This document shows positions 28,505-38,239 of a DNA stretch of 64,000 nucleotides, one piece after another; the stretch's first letter is position 1, and every line of letters starts with the position of its first letter. The stretch comes from Martinezella lusitana. Its GTDB lineage: Bacteria; Pseudomonadota; Alphaproteobacteria; Rhizobiales; Rhizobiaceae. A program made the translations under genes and the position numbers. Under the pieces are notes generated by a model. It saw only the letters and a program-made list of their open reading frames with translations, was not told where the DNA came from and made no database searches. The DNA lies in NCBI RefSeq assembly GCF_014207095.1, contig NZ_JACHBG010000001.1:682001-746000 (forward strand), in the 5' to 3' direction.

Positions 28505-29815
28505 ATGGCGGTGAATGCGGCAGTGGAACAGCAGGAAAATTCGTTCAAGGCCAGCCCATCGTCTCGCCCATTTTCCGGCTTCGAACGGCTTGTCGCCTGG
28601 CGCTATCTCCGCTCCAGGCGCAAGGAGGCGTCGATTTCGGTGATTGCCGGCTTCTCGTTGGTCGGCATCATGCTCGGTGTTGCGGCGCTGATCATCGTCA
28701 TGGCTGTCATGAACGGCTTTCGCGCGGAGCTTATCAAACAGATCCTCGGCTTCAACGGTCACGTTGTCGTGCAGCCGATCGATTCGCCGCTGAACGACTA
28801 TGCTGACCTAGCGAAGAAGTTTAGCGCAATTCCCGGCATTACCATGGCCCTGCCGCTGGTTGAGGGGCAAACCCTGGCGTCGGGTCGGGGAGGCTCAGGT
28901 ACCGGTGCGCTGGTGCGAGGTATCCGTGCGGAGGACCTGACCAAGCTCAAGACTGTCTCGGACCACGTCGTCGCCGGCGACATGGTTGGCTTTGCCTCAG
29001 GGCAGGGTGTGCTTGTCGGGTCACGTCTTGCGCGGCAGTTGGGGCTGACCGTAGGCGACCAGATCACGCTGACGGCGCCGGATGGCGACGTCACCCCCTT
29101 CGGCGTCAACCCACGCGTCAAAGCCTATACCATTTCCGGTCTTTTCGAGGTCGGCATGTCGGAATATGACTCCTCCGTCGTCTTCATGCCGCTTGAGGAA
29201 TCGCAGATATTTTTCAATGCGCAGGGGATCGTCGAGAAAATAGAGCTTTTCGTCAGTAATCCCGATGACGTCGATGATCTCAGGCCGAAGGTCGAGGCGG
29301 CCGCTGGCCGGCAAATATTCCTCACTGACTGGCGGCAGGTCAACGAGACCTTCTTCACCGCGCTGAAGGTCGAGCGCAACACCATGTTCATGATCCTGAC
29401 GCTGATCGTTCTGGTGGCGGCGCTGAACATTATTTCCGGCCTGATCATGCTGGTGAAGGACAAGGGCAGCGATATCGCCATCCTGCGTACCATGGGCGCG
29501 TCCTCCGGCTCGATCATGCGGATCTTCTTCATGGCGGGAGCGGCCATCGGTGTCGTCGGCACTTTCGCCGGTGTGTTGCTCGGTGTCTTCGTCTGCCTGA
29601 ACATCGAATCCGTGCGTCAGTTCTTCTCCTGGATTTCGGGCACCGTGATCTTCAATCCGGAGGTCTACTTCCTCAGCAAGCTGCCGGCCGACATGAATAT
29701 GAGCGAGACCATCTCCGTCGTCGTGATGGCTCTGACGTTGTCTTTCCTTGCCACGATCTTTCCGGCCTGGCGTGCTTCGCGGCTCGATCCGGTGCAGGCG
29801 TTGCGCTACGAATAA
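28505..29815 (+). CDS. lolC: lipoprotein-releasing ABC transporter permease LolC/E
   Basis: 436 residues. One N-terminal membrane helix (about 47-72, after [15 protein letters not shown]) is followed by a large periplasmic MacB-like domain, then three C-terminal helices (about 290-315, 340-365 and 395-425) typical of FtsX/LolC permeases. The single gene next to lolD suggests one homodimeric permease (LolF-like). It moves outer-membrane lipoproteins from the inner membrane. Confidence 0.92.
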   Translation: MAVNAAVEQQENSFKASPSSRPFSGFERLVAWRYLRSRRKEASISVIAGFSLVGIMLGVAALIIVMAVMNGFRAELIKQILGFNGHVVVQPIDSPLNDYADLAKKFSAIPGITMALPLVEGQTLASGRGGSGTGALVRGIRAEDLTKLKTVSDHVVAGDMVGFASGQGVLVGSRLARQLGLTVGDQITLTAPDGDVTPFGVNPRVKAYTISGLFEVGMSEYDSSVVFMPLEESQIFFNAQGIVEKIELFVSNPDDVDDLRPKVEAAAGRQIFLTDWRQVNETFFTALKVERNTMFMILTLIVLVAALNIISGLIMLVKDKGSDIAILRTMGASSGSIMRIFFMAGAAIGVVGTFAGVLLGVFVCLNIESVRQFFSWISGTVIFNPEVYFLSKLPADMNMSETISVVVMALTLSFLATIFPAWRASRLDPVQALRYE

Positions 29816-29829
29816 GGAACCCGCATTTG

Positions 29830-30513
29830 ATGAAACGCAACGTCGTTCTTCAGCTCTCTGGCGTGGAGCGTCATTACGGGCAGGGTGAGACGCGCCTGTC
29901 GATCCTCAAGGGCGCCGATTTCGCTCTGCGCAGTGGCGAGATGGTGGCGCTGGTCGCCCCCTCCGGCACCGGCAAATCGACGCTCCTGCACGTGGCCGGC
30001 CTCCTCGAGCACCCGGATGGTGGCGAGGTCTTGGTCAACGGCCAGGCATGCGAAAAACTGTCCGATGACAAGCGCACTGCAGTTCGCCGCAGCGAGATCG
30101 GCTTCGTATATCAGTTCCATCATCTGCTGCCGGAGTTTTCGGCGCTCGAAAACATCATGATGCCGCAGCTGATCTCCGGGCTCTCGCGCAAGGATGCCAG
30201 CGTCCGGGCTGCGCAGCTTCTCGACTATATGCGCATCGGTCACCGCGCCGACCATCGCCCAGCCGAATTGTCTGGCGGCGAGCAGCAGCGCGTCGCGATT
30301 GCTCGCGCCGTTGCCAACGCACCCTTGGTGCTGCTGGCCGACGAACCGACGGGCAATCTCGACCCAGCGACCGCACACTATGTCTTCGACGCTCTTGAAG
30401 CCCTGGTGCGCCAATCGGGCCTCGCTGCGCTAATCGCCACGCACAATCATGAGCTTGCCGCCCGCATGGATCGCCGTGTCACCTTGAGCGAAGGCAAGGT
30501 GGTCGAGGTCTGA
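29830..30513 (+). CDS. lolD: lipoprotein-releasing ABC transporter ATPase LolD
   Basis: A 227-residue ABC ATPase. Walker A is [11 protein letters not shown] (about residues 43-53), the Q-loop is [17 protein letters not shown], the signature is [14 protein letters not shown] (about 149-162), and Walker B is [12 protein letters not shown]. It starts 14 bases after lolC and powers lipoprotein release. Confidence 0.95.
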   Translation: MKRNVVLQLSGVERHYGQGETRLSILKGADFALRSGEMVALVAPSGTGKSTLLHVAGLLEHPDGGEVLVNGQACEKLSDDKRTAVRRSEIGFVYQFHHLLPEFSALENIMMPQLISGLSRKDASVRAAQLLDYMRIGHRADHRPAELSGGEQQRVAIARAVANAPLVLLADEPTGNLDPATAHYVFDALEALVRQSGLAALIATHNHELAARMDRRVTLSEGKVVEV

Positions 30514-30520
30514 TCGCTCG

Positions 30521-30988
30521 TTACGGAACGATCAGACCGCCGCGATAATCCAGTTCGTAAGCCTTGCGGCCATTCACCATGATGGCCTCGTGACCGATGA
30601 AGTGGTCGCAATTGCCGGTGCTTCGATCGACGTATCGACCGAAGGCGTGTTCGAACTCGTACTCGCCGAGGAAGCGCTTCTCATCGAGGTAAAGCCGTAG
30701 CAAGGCGGCCTTGATGACCATGCCGGCCCGATGTCCATCGATCAGATCGTGTTCGATGATGTGGCCGAAATAATTCATCGCCCATACTGGCTGATCGTCA
30801 TGCCAGACCACCTCTTGCCCGGAAAAATCCGTACCGCCGAAATAGCTGTCGAGATAGCGCCAGCGGCTGCTCGCATAACCGATGTCATGTGAGCCGCTTC
30901 GGCAGGATGGCATCCTTTCGCCATCGCCGACATAGGTTTCGGCCTTGGCGTTGACAATGAAATCGTTCAGCTCGGCAAGATCCGGCAT
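30521..30988 (-). CDS. DUF5680 domain protein downstream of a LexA box
   Basis: 155 residues resembling the DUF5680 family: FIVNAKAETYVGDG, then a GS-containing turn, WRYLDSYFGGTDFSGQEVVW, and PVWAMNYFGHI. No signal peptide or membrane segment. The function is unknown. GGAGAGGG precedes the ATG at 30988, and a TTG 12 bases earlier is also in frame. A LexA-type site lies 57 bases upstream, so induction by DNA damage is likely. It is convergent with lolD, with 7 bases between them. Confidence 0.78.
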   Translation of the reverse strand: MPDLAELNDFIVNAKAETYVGDGERMPSCRSGSHDIGYASSRWRYLDSYFGGTDFSGQEVVWHDDQPVWAMNYFGHIIEHDLIDGHRAGMVIKAALLRLYLDEKRFLGEYEFEHAFGRYVDRSTGNCDHFIGHEAIMVNGRKAYELDYRGGLIVP

Positions 30989-31044
30989 GACCCTCTCCAA
31001 TTTTGGTGAGCGGCCAGAATGCCATCGGCTGCAGCATTTGTAAA

Positions 31045-31059
31045 GAACAAAAAGAGAAC
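31045..31059 (-). promoter_or_regulatory. LexA (SOS) box upstream of the DUF5680 gene
   Basis: On the minus strand GTTC-TCTTTTT-GTTC, a perfect match to the alphaproteobacterial LexA site GTTC-N7-GTTC. It sits between the stop of the minus-strand exported-protein gene and the DUF5680 start. Confidence 0.75.
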
Positions 31060-31067
31060 ATTGGTGA

Positions 31068-31661
31068 CTACTTGCCGCTATCGCACGCCTTCTGGCCGAA
31101 GTCGTCCTGCCAGTCCTGGATGGTGACGGTCCTGGCTTCCGCCTTCTGATTTTTGCCGTCCTTCGTCACCTTGCCGGTCAGCACGTTGTAGTCGCAGCTA
31201 TGGCTATCATCGGGATTGAGGGTGTCGCGGGATCCGTAGGTGTAACCGGCGACCACAAAGCTGTTGTTGCGATAGGCAAGCGTCAGCGTCTGCTGCCAGC
31301 GGTCGCGCCCGACGCTGTCGTTCTGCGAGACGATGGCGATCGAACCGTTCGGCAAGGCTGAGATCGACGGTTCCTGACCGACGATACCACCAGGCTCGAC
31401 GCTACCCCATATCTTGTGCGGCGCGCTTGCGACCAGCTTCAGGAGGGAATGTTCGTCGTCGCGCAGATAGATATAGATGCCGATCGGGTTGTCTGCATCG
31501 TCACCCGCAGGGGGTGCCACGAGGAGGGCGAGATCCGGCTTGCCGTCCTTGTTCCAGTCGCCGATCGCCGCGTCGACGATGCGGCCCGGCGGGATGGTAT
31601 CTTCCGCACGAGCGGCACTTGCAGCCGAAAGCAGAATGAGCGCGCGGGCAACTGATTTCAT
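31068..31661 (-). CDS. exported protein with FG-GAP/VCBS-like repeat
   Basis: 197 residues. MKSVARALILLSAASAARA is a signal peptide (cleavage after about residue 19). The mature protein begins EDTIPPGRIVDAAIGDWNKDGKPDLALLV, a calcium-binding-like FG-GAP/VCBS pattern (DWNKDGKPD). Two cysteines near the end and one mid-region could form a disulfide. The function is unknown, presumably periplasmic. A longer in-frame extension to 31919 lacks a ribosome-binding site, and GGAGGGATCACC before 31661 decides the start. Confidence 0.8.
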   Translation of the reverse strand: MKSVARALILLSAASAARAEDTIPPGRIVDAAIGDWNKDGKPDLALLVAPPAGDDADNPIGIYIYLRDDEHSLLKLVASAPHKIWGSVEPGGIVGQEPSISALPNGSIAIVSQNDSVGRDRWQQTLTLAYRNNSFVVAGYTYGSRDTLNPDDSHSCDYNVLTGKVTKDGKNQKAEARTVTIQDWQDDFGQKACDSGK

Positions 31662-31764
31662 GGTGATCCCTCCGTTTGTCCCTGCATAGCGTCCGGCCGC
31701 TACTGCGTCTATCGGCAGGCAAAAAGCTGAGCGATGAAATTTATTGACGCATCTATTGACTCTG

Positions 31765-31779
31765 GAACAGAAATAGAAC
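31765..31779 (+). promoter_or_regulatory. LexA (SOS) box upstream of the 28-aa membrane peptide
   Basis: GAAC-AGAAATA-GAAC, a perfect GAAC-N7-GAAC LexA site. It lies 4 bases after a TTGACT (31756-31761) and 33 bases before the peptide start. It is also 103 bases upstream of the divergent exported-protein gene, so it might affect both. Confidence 0.78.
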
Positions 31780-31812
31780 AAAAAAGAAACATAACGAGTA
31801 AGGAGCGCGTAA

Positions 31813-31899
31813 ATGACCGATATCATTCGAGACGTTGCAGCATTCACCTCAATCGTGATGTTCGTCGCCAGCTTTTCCCTCATCATGATGGCGATGTGA
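31813..31899 (+). CDS. 28-aa membrane peptide under LexA control (SidA-like candidate)
   Basis: Twenty-eight codons encode MTDIIRDVAA followed by a single hydrophobic helix (residues 8-28, rich in F, I, V, M and A). AAGGAGCG sits just upstream at good spacing. Directly before it is a perfect LexA site. In Caulobacter the SOS-induced 29-residue membrane peptide SidA blocks division through FtsW. Size, topology and regulation match here, though I cannot claim sequence homology. It precedes dnaE, which has its own promoter-like element. Confidence 0.65.
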   Translation: MTDIIRDVAAFTSIVMFVASFSLIMMAM

Positions 31900-31932
31900 G
31901 TTTTCCCCTCTATGCACATGCTGCTTCCGTAT

Positions 31933-31961
31933 TTGACGGGAGCAACTTCTGGACTTTATCC
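31933..31961 (+). promoter_or_regulatory. candidate promoter for dnaE
   Basis: TTGACG (31933-31938) and TTATCC (31956-31961) with 17 bases between, about 54 bases before the dnaE ATG. It would separate dnaE from the LexA-controlled peptide upstream. Confidence 0.4.
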
Positions 31962-32014
31962 TCCGTAATGCAGAAAATGCCGCCGATTCATCTAGGCATG
32001 CGGAAGGGTACGAA

Positions 32015-35000
32015 ATGGCGGATATGAGTGGCGGCGGCGCAGCGGTTGCGCCGGTCGATGGCTTGCCGGAGTTCGTGCACCTTCGGGTTCATTCAGCCTA
32101 TTCGCTGTTGGAAGGCGCTTTGCCGCTCAAGAAGATCTTGGCGAAGGCGGCGGGCGACAAGCAGCCTGCCATTGCCATCACCGATACAAACAATCTCTTC
32201 GTCGCACTGGAATTCTCGCAGAAGGCGATGGACGAGGGGCTGCAGCCGATCATCGGCTGCCAGGTGTCCATCGACATGGAGGATGGCGGCGAGGGCGACA
32301 AGCGCGGGCCGCAGCAGGCCCTTGCCAAACTTCCTTCGATCGTTCTGCTGGCCGCAACCGATCAGGGCTACGAGCGCATCGTCGATTTGGTCAGCCGTGC
32401 CTATCTTGGCGGTGAGGGCAATGGCGCTGTCCATGTCACGACGTCCTGGCTGGAAGAGATTGGTACGGAGGGCGTGATCGCCCTTACCGGCTCCTTGAAC
32501 GGGCCGGTCGATATGGCCCTGAAGGAGGGGCACGCAGCGCAGGCGCTCTCCCGGCTTCTTACGCTGAAGAGGCTGTTTGGCGATCGGCTCTATGTAGAAT
32601 TGCAGCGCCATGGTACCTATGATCGCCGTCATGAGCACAAGATGCTTTCGCTGGCCTACGAGCATGAGCTTCCGCTGGTTGCCACCAACGAGGCCTTTTT
32701 CCCGACGCGTGACGATTACGATGCCCACGACGCCCTGATGGCGGTCGCGCACAACGCCATCGTCTCGGACGATACGCGCTTCCGCCTGACGCCGGATCAT
32801 TATCTGAAGAGCCGGGCCGACATGGCCAAGCTCTTCGCCAATCTGCCGGAAGCGTTGGAAAACACTGTCGAGATCGCCCGGCGTTGCTCCTTTGTCCTGA
32901 AGACCCGCAAGCCGATCCTGCCGCGTTTCACTGGCGCGACGGACGATGCCGAAGAGGCGGAACGCGCAGAGTCGGCGGAATTGCGTGCGCAGGCAGTCGA
33001 AGGGCTCGACCAGCGCCTAGCCTCGCTCGGCATGGCGCCAGGTTACGAAGAAAAGGAATATCGCGACCGGTTGGAGTTCGAGCTCAGCGTTATCGAGCGC
33101 ATGAAATTCCCCGGCTACTTCCTGATCGTTGCCGACTTTATCAAGTGGGCCAAGCGCCATGATATTCCGGTTGGCCCCGGCCGCGGCTCGGGTGCGGGCT
33201 CGCTGGTCGCCTATGCGTTGACAATCACCGACGTCGACCCACTGCGCTTTTCGCTGCTATTCGAACGCTTCCTCAATCCAGAACGTGTCTCGATGCCGGA
33301 CTTCGACATCGACTTCTGCCAGGATCGCCGCGAAGAGGTGATCCGCTACGTGCAGGCCAAGTACGGCCGTGAGCAGGTGGCGCAGATCATCACCTTCGGT
33401 TCGCTGCAGGCGCGCGCTGCGCTTCGCGACGTCGGCCGCGTGCTGGAAATGCCCTATGGCCAGGTCGACAAGATCTGCAAACTCGTGCCGAACAACCCCG
33501 CCAATCCGACCCCGCTCAGTAAAGCCATCGAAGAGGAGCCGCGTCTTCAGGAAGAGGCGGACAAGGAGCCGGTCGTCGCCCGCCTTCTGGATATCGCCCA
33601 GAAGATCGAAGGTCTTTATCGTCACGCTTCCACGCACGCCGCGGGTATCGTCATCGGCGATCGTCCGCTGTCGAAGCTGGTGCCGATGTATCGCGATCCG
33701 CGCTCCGACATGCCCGTCACCCAGTTCAACATGAAATGGGTGGAGCAGGCCGGCCTCGTGAAGTTCGACTTCCTCGGCCTGAAAACGCTGACGGTGCTGA
33801 AGACGGCGGTCGATTTCGTCGCCAAGCGCGGCATCTCGATCGATCTCGCCAGCATTCCACTCGACGATAAGCCGAGCTATGAGATGCTCTCTCGCGGCGA
33901 AACGGTCGGCGTGTTCCAGGTGGAAAGTGCCGGTATGCGCAAGGCACTCATCGGCATGCGCCCGGACTGTATCGAGGACATCATCGCCCTGGTGGCGCTC
34001 TACCGTCCGGGTCCGATGGAGAACATTCCGGTCTATAATGCCCGCAAGCATGGCGAGGAAGAGATCGAATCGATCCACCCGAAGATCGATTACCTGCTGA
34101 AAGAGACGCAGGGCGTCATCGTCTACCAGGAACAGGTGATGCAGGTCGCCCAGGTTCTCTCCGGCTATTCGCTCGGCGAAGCCGACCTTCTGCGCCGCGC
34201 CATGGGTAAGAAGATCAAGGCGGAGATGGACCAGCAACGCGAGCGCTTCGTGGATGGCGCCATCAAGAATGGTGTGTCGAAGGGGCAGTCGGATGTCATT
34301 TTCGATCTGCTCGCCAAATTCGCCAACTACGGCTTCAACAAGTCGCACGCGGCCGCCTACGCCATCGTCTCCTACCAGACCGCCTATATGAAGGCCCACT
34401 ATCCGGTTGAGTTCCTGGCAGCGTCGATGACGCTCGATATGGCCAATACTGAAAAGGTCAACGATTTCCGCCAGGACGCCAAGCGCCTCGGAATTGAAGT
34501 CATTGCGCCATCGGTCCAGGCGTCCTTCCGTCATTTCCAGACTGGTGAGAACCGCATTTATTATGCCCTGGCTGCCATTAAGGGCGTCGGCGAATCTGCG
34601 GTCGAGCATATCGTCGAGGTACGCGGCGACCAGCCCTTTGCCGGGATCGAGGATTTCTGCCTGCGCATCGATCCCAAGCAGATCAACCGCCGTGTTCTCG
34701 AAAGCCTGATCTGCGCCGGCGCCTTCGATTGCTTCGACATCGACCGCGCCCAACTGATCGCTGGCCTAGATCGCATCATGGGCTACGCGCAGGTCGCGCA
34801 GGAAAACAAGCGCAGCGGCCAGCACGACATGTTCGGCAGCGCCGCCTCCGGGCCGGAGAAAATCTCGTTCCCGCCCTATACGCCATGGCTGGCCTCTGAG
34901 CGCCTGCTGCGCGAATTCCAGGTGCTCGGCTTCTACCTGACGGCCCATCCGCTCGACACCTACAAGAGCGTGCTCGACAAGATGCGTGTACAGCCCTTCG

Positions 35001-35512
35001 CCGATTTCTCCGCGGCGGTGAAACAGGGCGCCAGTAACGGCCGCCTGGCAGGCACGGTCATCTCGAAGCAGGAGCGCAAGACGCGCACCGGCAACAAGAT
35101 GGGCATCTTCGTCTTCTCGGACGCTTCCGGCCAGTTCGAAGCCGTGCTCTTCTCGGAAGTGCTCAACCAGTATCGTGACGTCCTGGAAGTCGGCAAATCC
35201 TTCGTCATCACCGCCCAGGCGGATGAGCGGCCGGAAGGCATCAGCCTGCGCCTTCAGACCGCGCAATCGCTGGAGGAAAAGTCGCTGCAGATGCAGAAGG
35301 CGCTGCGTGTCTATATCCGCGATTCCGGGCCGCTGAAGGCAGTCGCCGCACATTTGAATGCCAAGGGCGACGGCCTCGTCTCCTTCATCGTCATCAAGGA
35401 GGAAGGTATGCGCGAGGTGGAAGTGGCATTGCCGGAGAAGTATCGCATCACGCCGGAAATCGCCGCCGCGTTACGCACGGCACCGGGCGTGATCGATGTC
35501 GAGCTTGTCTGA
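32015..35512 (+). CDS. dnaE: DNA polymerase III subunit alpha
   Basis: The 1165-residue replicative polymerase DnaE1. The N-terminal PHP domain begins FVHLRVHSAYSLLEGALPLKKI. The palm carries the catalytic DFDIDF (about residues 429-434, after the glycine-rich GPGRGSGAGSLVAY). HAAGIVIGD, YQEQVMQVA and the C-terminal OB-fold domain (about 990-1070) follow. The length is that of the main polymerase, not the shorter DnaE2. Weak ribosome-binding site GGAAGGG before 32015. Confidence 0.96.
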   Translation: MADMSGGGAAVAPVDGLPEFVHLRVHSAYSLLEGALPLKKILAKAAGDKQPAIAITDTNNLFVALEFSQKAMDEGLQPIIGCQVSIDMEDGGEGDKRGPQQALAKLPSIVLLAATDQGYERIVDLVSRAYLGGEGNGAVHVTTSWLEEIGTEGVIALTGSLNGPVDMALKEGHAAQALSRLLTLKRLFGDRLYVELQRHGTYDRRHEHKMLSLAYEHELPLVATNEAFFPTRDDYDAHDALMAVAHNAIVSDDTRFRLTPDHYLKSRADMAKLFANLPEALENTVEIARRCSFVLKTRKPILPRFTGATDDAEEAERAESAELRAQAVEGLDQRLASLGMAPGYEEKEYRDRLEFELSVIERMKFPGYFLIVADFIKWAKRHDIPVGPGRGSGAGSLVAYALTITDVDPLRFSLLFERFLNPERVSMPDFDIDFCQDRREEVIRYVQAKYGREQVAQIITFGSLQARAALRDVGRVLEMPYGQVDKICKLVPNNPANPTPLSKAIEEEPRLQEEADKEPVVARLLDIAQKIEGLYRHASTHAAGIVIGDRPLSKLVPMYRDPRSDMPVTQFNMKWVEQAGLVKFDFLGLKTLTVLKTAVDFVAKRGISIDLASIPLDDKPSYEMLSRGETVGVFQVESAGMRKALIGMRPDCIEDIIALVALYRPGPMENIPVYNARKHGEEEIESIHPKIDYLLKETQGVIVYQEQVMQVAQVLSGYSLGEADLLRRAMGKKIKAEMDQQRERFVDGAIKNGVSKGQSDVIFDLLAKFANYGFNKSHAAAYAIVSYQTAYMKAHYPVEFLAASMTLDMANTEKVNDFRQDAKRLGIEVIAPSVQASFRHFQTGENRIYYALAAIKGVGESAVEHIVEVRGDQPFAGIEDFCLRIDPKQINRRVLESLICAGAFDCFDIDRAQLIAGLDRIMGYAQVAQENKRSGQHDMFGSAASGPEKISFPPYTPWLASERLLREFQVLGFYLTAHPLDTYKSVLDKMRVQPFADFSAAVKQGASNGRLAGTVISKQERKTRTGNKMGIFVFSDASGQFEAVLFSEVLNQYRDVLEVGKSFVITAQADERPEGISLRLQTAQSLEEKSLQMQKALRVYIRDSGPLKAVAAHLNAKGDGLVSFIVIKEEGMREVEVALPEKYRITPEIAAALRTAPGVIDVELV

Positions 35513-35533
35513 CACAGGTCCGCGAGGAGGGCT

Positions 35534-36808
35534 TTAGCCCTTCTTACCGAGCGCGCCGCTATTCGTGATGGTGATGAAATCGGTCTCGTTGCCGGTTTCC
35601 GGCCCGACGCCGGTGTCTGAGATTGTCAGCGACGAACCGGATGTCAGCAGGTCCTCGATGCGATGCCTGATATCGTCGGGAATGGTGATGCGGCCAAGCG
35701 CTTGTCCGGCGGCATCGAGTGATTGCGATTGTTCCTCGCTGGTGATGCCGTATCGCTTCTTCATCTTGCTGCTCAGATCTTCCTCCAGCGTCATGCCGAA
35801 CCAGTCGGCCTTGCCGCTGATGCGGTCGATGGCATTGGCGGTGAAGAAATGCACGCCGAGAGCTTCTTGCGGCTCGGCAATGATGGCCGGCCCCTCGAAG
35901 AGCGGCTTGAAATTCTGGCGGACCATGATCGCGCCGTTCGGCGGTTCGCCTTTGCCGGCGGCGGCATAGACCGCTTTCATCAGAGCCGGGCTCACCAGGC
36001 CGCCCGTCGCCTTGATGTTGTGCGCCTTTCTGAAGTCTTCGATTGCCTGAACAGTCGACGGCCCGAGCATGCCGTCCGGCGTGCCGGTTATGAAACCGAT
36101 ATCGTTCAGCAAGCCTTGAAGGTCGCGAACATTCTCGCGCAATCCGCGCCGGGTGATCAGGATGCTAAGTGGTGCAAGATCGATGGGTGGAGCGGCGACT
36201 GCCGTCGCCTGTGGAAGCTTGATCGAGGTGACGTCGTTCGTCGCCACCTGCAGCGACTGAGCCTGCGGCAGGAAGCTCGCTGTCGAGGGTCGCAGCTCTA
36301 TACCGGAAAACAGCGCCGGCGGAGGCGCCGCCTGCGGCTGAAACAGCATCGCGTTTTCCACAGGCTGCGGTACCAGTGGCTGATTGGCGATGACCACGTG
36401 CACGCCACGCTCGGTCATCTGATAGAGCATCTTGGCGAAAGCCTTGGGCATGCGCACGCAGCCATGCGAGGCCGGATAGTTGGGAACCGAGTTGGATTCG
36501 TGCAAAGCAATTCCGGACCATGTCAGCCTTTGCATGAAGGGCATGGGCGAGGCGGAATAGAGATTTGACTCGTGGTAGACCTTCTTTTCCAGAATGGAGA
36601 AGATCCCGCTCGGTGTCGTGTGACCGCGTTTGCCGGTGGATACCTTGGATGTCGCCACCACCTGGTCGCCGTCATAAACGGCAAGCGATTGTCTGTCCTT
36701 GGAGACGACGATTTGCAGGGTGCGGGCATCCGACGCAGCGGCAAAGCTGGGCTGCGAGAGGGCGGTTGCTGAAAGCAGCGCAAGCCCAAGCAAGAAAAAT
36801 GGCTTCAT
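35534..36808 (-). CDS. L,D-transpeptidase (YkuD) with peptidoglycan-binding domain
   Basis: A 424-residue exported protein. The signal peptide is MKPFFLLGLALLSATALS and onward. The YkuD domain (about residues 30-145) has the active-site pattern HESNSVPNYPASHGCVRM, with the catalytic cysteine in SHGCVR. A peptidoglycan-binding module follows (about 225-285, ENVRDLQGLLNDIGF). It forms 3-3 peptidoglycan crosslinks or attaches proteins to the wall. It is convergent with dnaE, with 21 bases between them. Confidence 0.9.
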   Translation of the reverse strand: MKPFFLLGLALLSATALSQPSFAAASDARTLQIVVSKDRQSLAVYDGDQVVATSKVSTGKRGHTTPSGIFSILEKKVYHESNLYSASPMPFMQRLTWSGIALHESNSVPNYPASHGCVRMPKAFAKMLYQMTERGVHVVIANQPLVPQPVENAMLFQPQAAPPPALFSGIELRPSTASFLPQAQSLQVATNDVTSIKLPQATAVAAPPIDLAPLSILITRRGLRENVRDLQGLLNDIGFITGTPDGMLGPSTVQAIEDFRKAHNIKATGGLVSPALMKAVYAAAGKGEPPNGAIMVRQNFKPLFEGPAIIAEPQEALGVHFFTANAIDRISGKADWFGMTLEEDLSSKMKKRYGITSEEQSQSLDAAGQALGRITIPDDIRHRIEDLLTSGSSLTISDTGVGPETGNETDFITITNSGALGKKG

Positions 36809-36941
36809 AGACACAACCAAACGCAATACTCGTAATGCCCAACGTTAGACTTCGAAGTTTAAGGAAGACTTTCGCAAAGGACGTGCTTTGTCGCTCCGGA
36901 AAAAAGCCTGGAGCCGTGTTTCGCCGGGCGGAATACGGAAG

Positions 36942-36973
36942 CGCCGAAGCAAGGCGGGCTCCCTGCTTCGGCG
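36942..36973. terminator. inverted repeat downstream of the GH25 gene
   Basis: CGCCGAAGCA (36942-36951) pairs perfectly with TGCTTCGGCG (36964-36973). It lies just past the stop of the minus-strand GH25 gene. There is no long T-run, so it is a terminator candidate or RNA-stabilising stem. Confidence 0.4.
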
Positions 36974-37001
36974 TGGGGTTATCAGTGAATATATCGTGTG
37001 A

Positions 37002-38048
37002 TCAGCGCACGCTGGATGCGACCCAGTTGTGCCAGTCCTGCTCGCTACCATGGAAGGCGTTGAGGTCGATCTTGCCGTCGACGCCATGGGAAACGCCCGA
37101 GCCGGAATACTGCCAGAACAGCCACTTTCGGCCGGGATAGACCTTGGACGGATGCTGGGCGACGGCGCGCAGCCAGAATGGGTAGTTGAGCAGCTCACCG
37201 CTGAGATTGTCGCGATAGAAATCCGGCGCGGTGTAGACGATCGGACGCTGGCCATAGTGCTTTTCCAGCTTGTCCATGAACACCTGCATCTTGGCGAGCA
37301 CTTGTTCGCGCGAAGGGCGGCGCTTGCAGCTCGACTCGCCATTCCACTCAACGTCGATGACGGGCGGCAGGGCACCGGCTTCTCGCGGTACATTGCGAAT
37401 GAACCAGTCGGCTTGCTCGCCCGCGGTCCGGCACCAGTAGAAGAAATGATAGGCGCCGTGTTTCAGGCCGGCCTGCTGGGCGGTTCGCCAGTTTTTCTTG
37501 AACATCGGGTCGAGATGGTCGCCGCCATCGGTCGCTTTGATGTAGACGAAATTGGCGCCCTGGGTGCGCAGCGTGTTCCAGTCGATATCGCCCTGCCAGC
37601 GCGAAACGTCGACGCCATGCACCGCCAGTTTCCGCGGCGAGGTGGAGGTGCCGAAGTTGATCGGCTTGGCATCGCGGAAGCGATGGCTGTAGATCTGCAT
37701 CGGTTGCTGCCGCAAGGAGCGCGGCACTGGGTTGGATGGCGCAAGCATGGCGAGGGGCCGCTGCAGCGGCACGGGAGCATCGCTGTCGCCCTGGTCGGAA
37801 GGTGAAGGCATGAGCCCTTCCGGACGCAGATTGGTCGGCATCGCCACTGCGAGGGCCTGTTGGCGCTCGACGCGTGAAACCGTTTCGCCGATCTCGACCG
37901 AGGGTACCACTCGGCCGGTCTTTGCGATGGAGCTGGTCAATTCATTCGAAGGAGGAGTGGCTCGCGCGGCTTCGCGCTCACCTCGAGCGGCACAGCCTGA
38001 GATCGTCAGGCAGGCGAGAAGAATGGTCGATACAGCCGATAGACGCAT
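37002..38048 (-). CDS. GH25 lysozyme-like lipoprotein
   Basis: 348 residues. The N-terminus MRLSAVSTILLACLTISGC has a lipobox (ISGC, lipidated at C19). A spacer to about residue 135 is followed by a glycoside hydrolase family 25 domain: VHGVDVSRWQGDIDW, then YIKATDGG, KHGAYHFFYWC, PPVIDVEWNGES and WLFWQYSGSG. The catalytic acids would be the D in DVSRWQ and the D/E in DVEW. It is a likely muramidase acting on the bacterium's own peptidoglycan. Confidence 0.9.
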   Translation of the reverse strand: MRLSAVSTILLACLTISGCAARGEREAARATPPSNELTSSIAKTGRVVPSVEIGETVSRVERQQALAVAMPTNLRPEGLMPSPSDQGDSDAPVPLQRPLAMLAPSNPVPRSLRQQPMQIYSHRFRDAKPINFGTSTSPRKLAVHGVDVSRWQGDIDWNTLRTQGANFVYIKATDGGDHLDPMFKKNWRTAQQAGLKHGAYHFFYWCRTAGEQADWFIRNVPREAGALPPVIDVEWNGESSCKRRPSREQVLAKMQVFMDKLEKHYGQRPIVYTAPDFYRDNLSGELLNYPFWLRAVAQHPSKVYPGRKWLFWQYSGSGVSHGVDGKIDLNAFHGSEQDWHNWVASSVR

Positions 38049-38239
38049 AGGAACCCGTACGCAAAACACAATCGACGGCGAATCCGCGCCGTTCGGAAGT
38101 TACAGAATTCGAGTCCTAATAGAAATTTACCAAGAAAGTTTGAATCCGAGCTTTTCGAGCCAAAGAATCGCGCGCGTCACGCGGAGATTTTTGGTTCAAT
38201 CTATATGTCTCCGATTGGTGATTTAAAGTTAAGATATTG

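Noticed and set aside
31661..31919. N-terminal extension of the FG-GAP exported protein gene to 31919
   Set aside because: It would place the signal peptide in the middle of the protein and has no ribosome-binding site. The GGAGGG before 31661 is strong.
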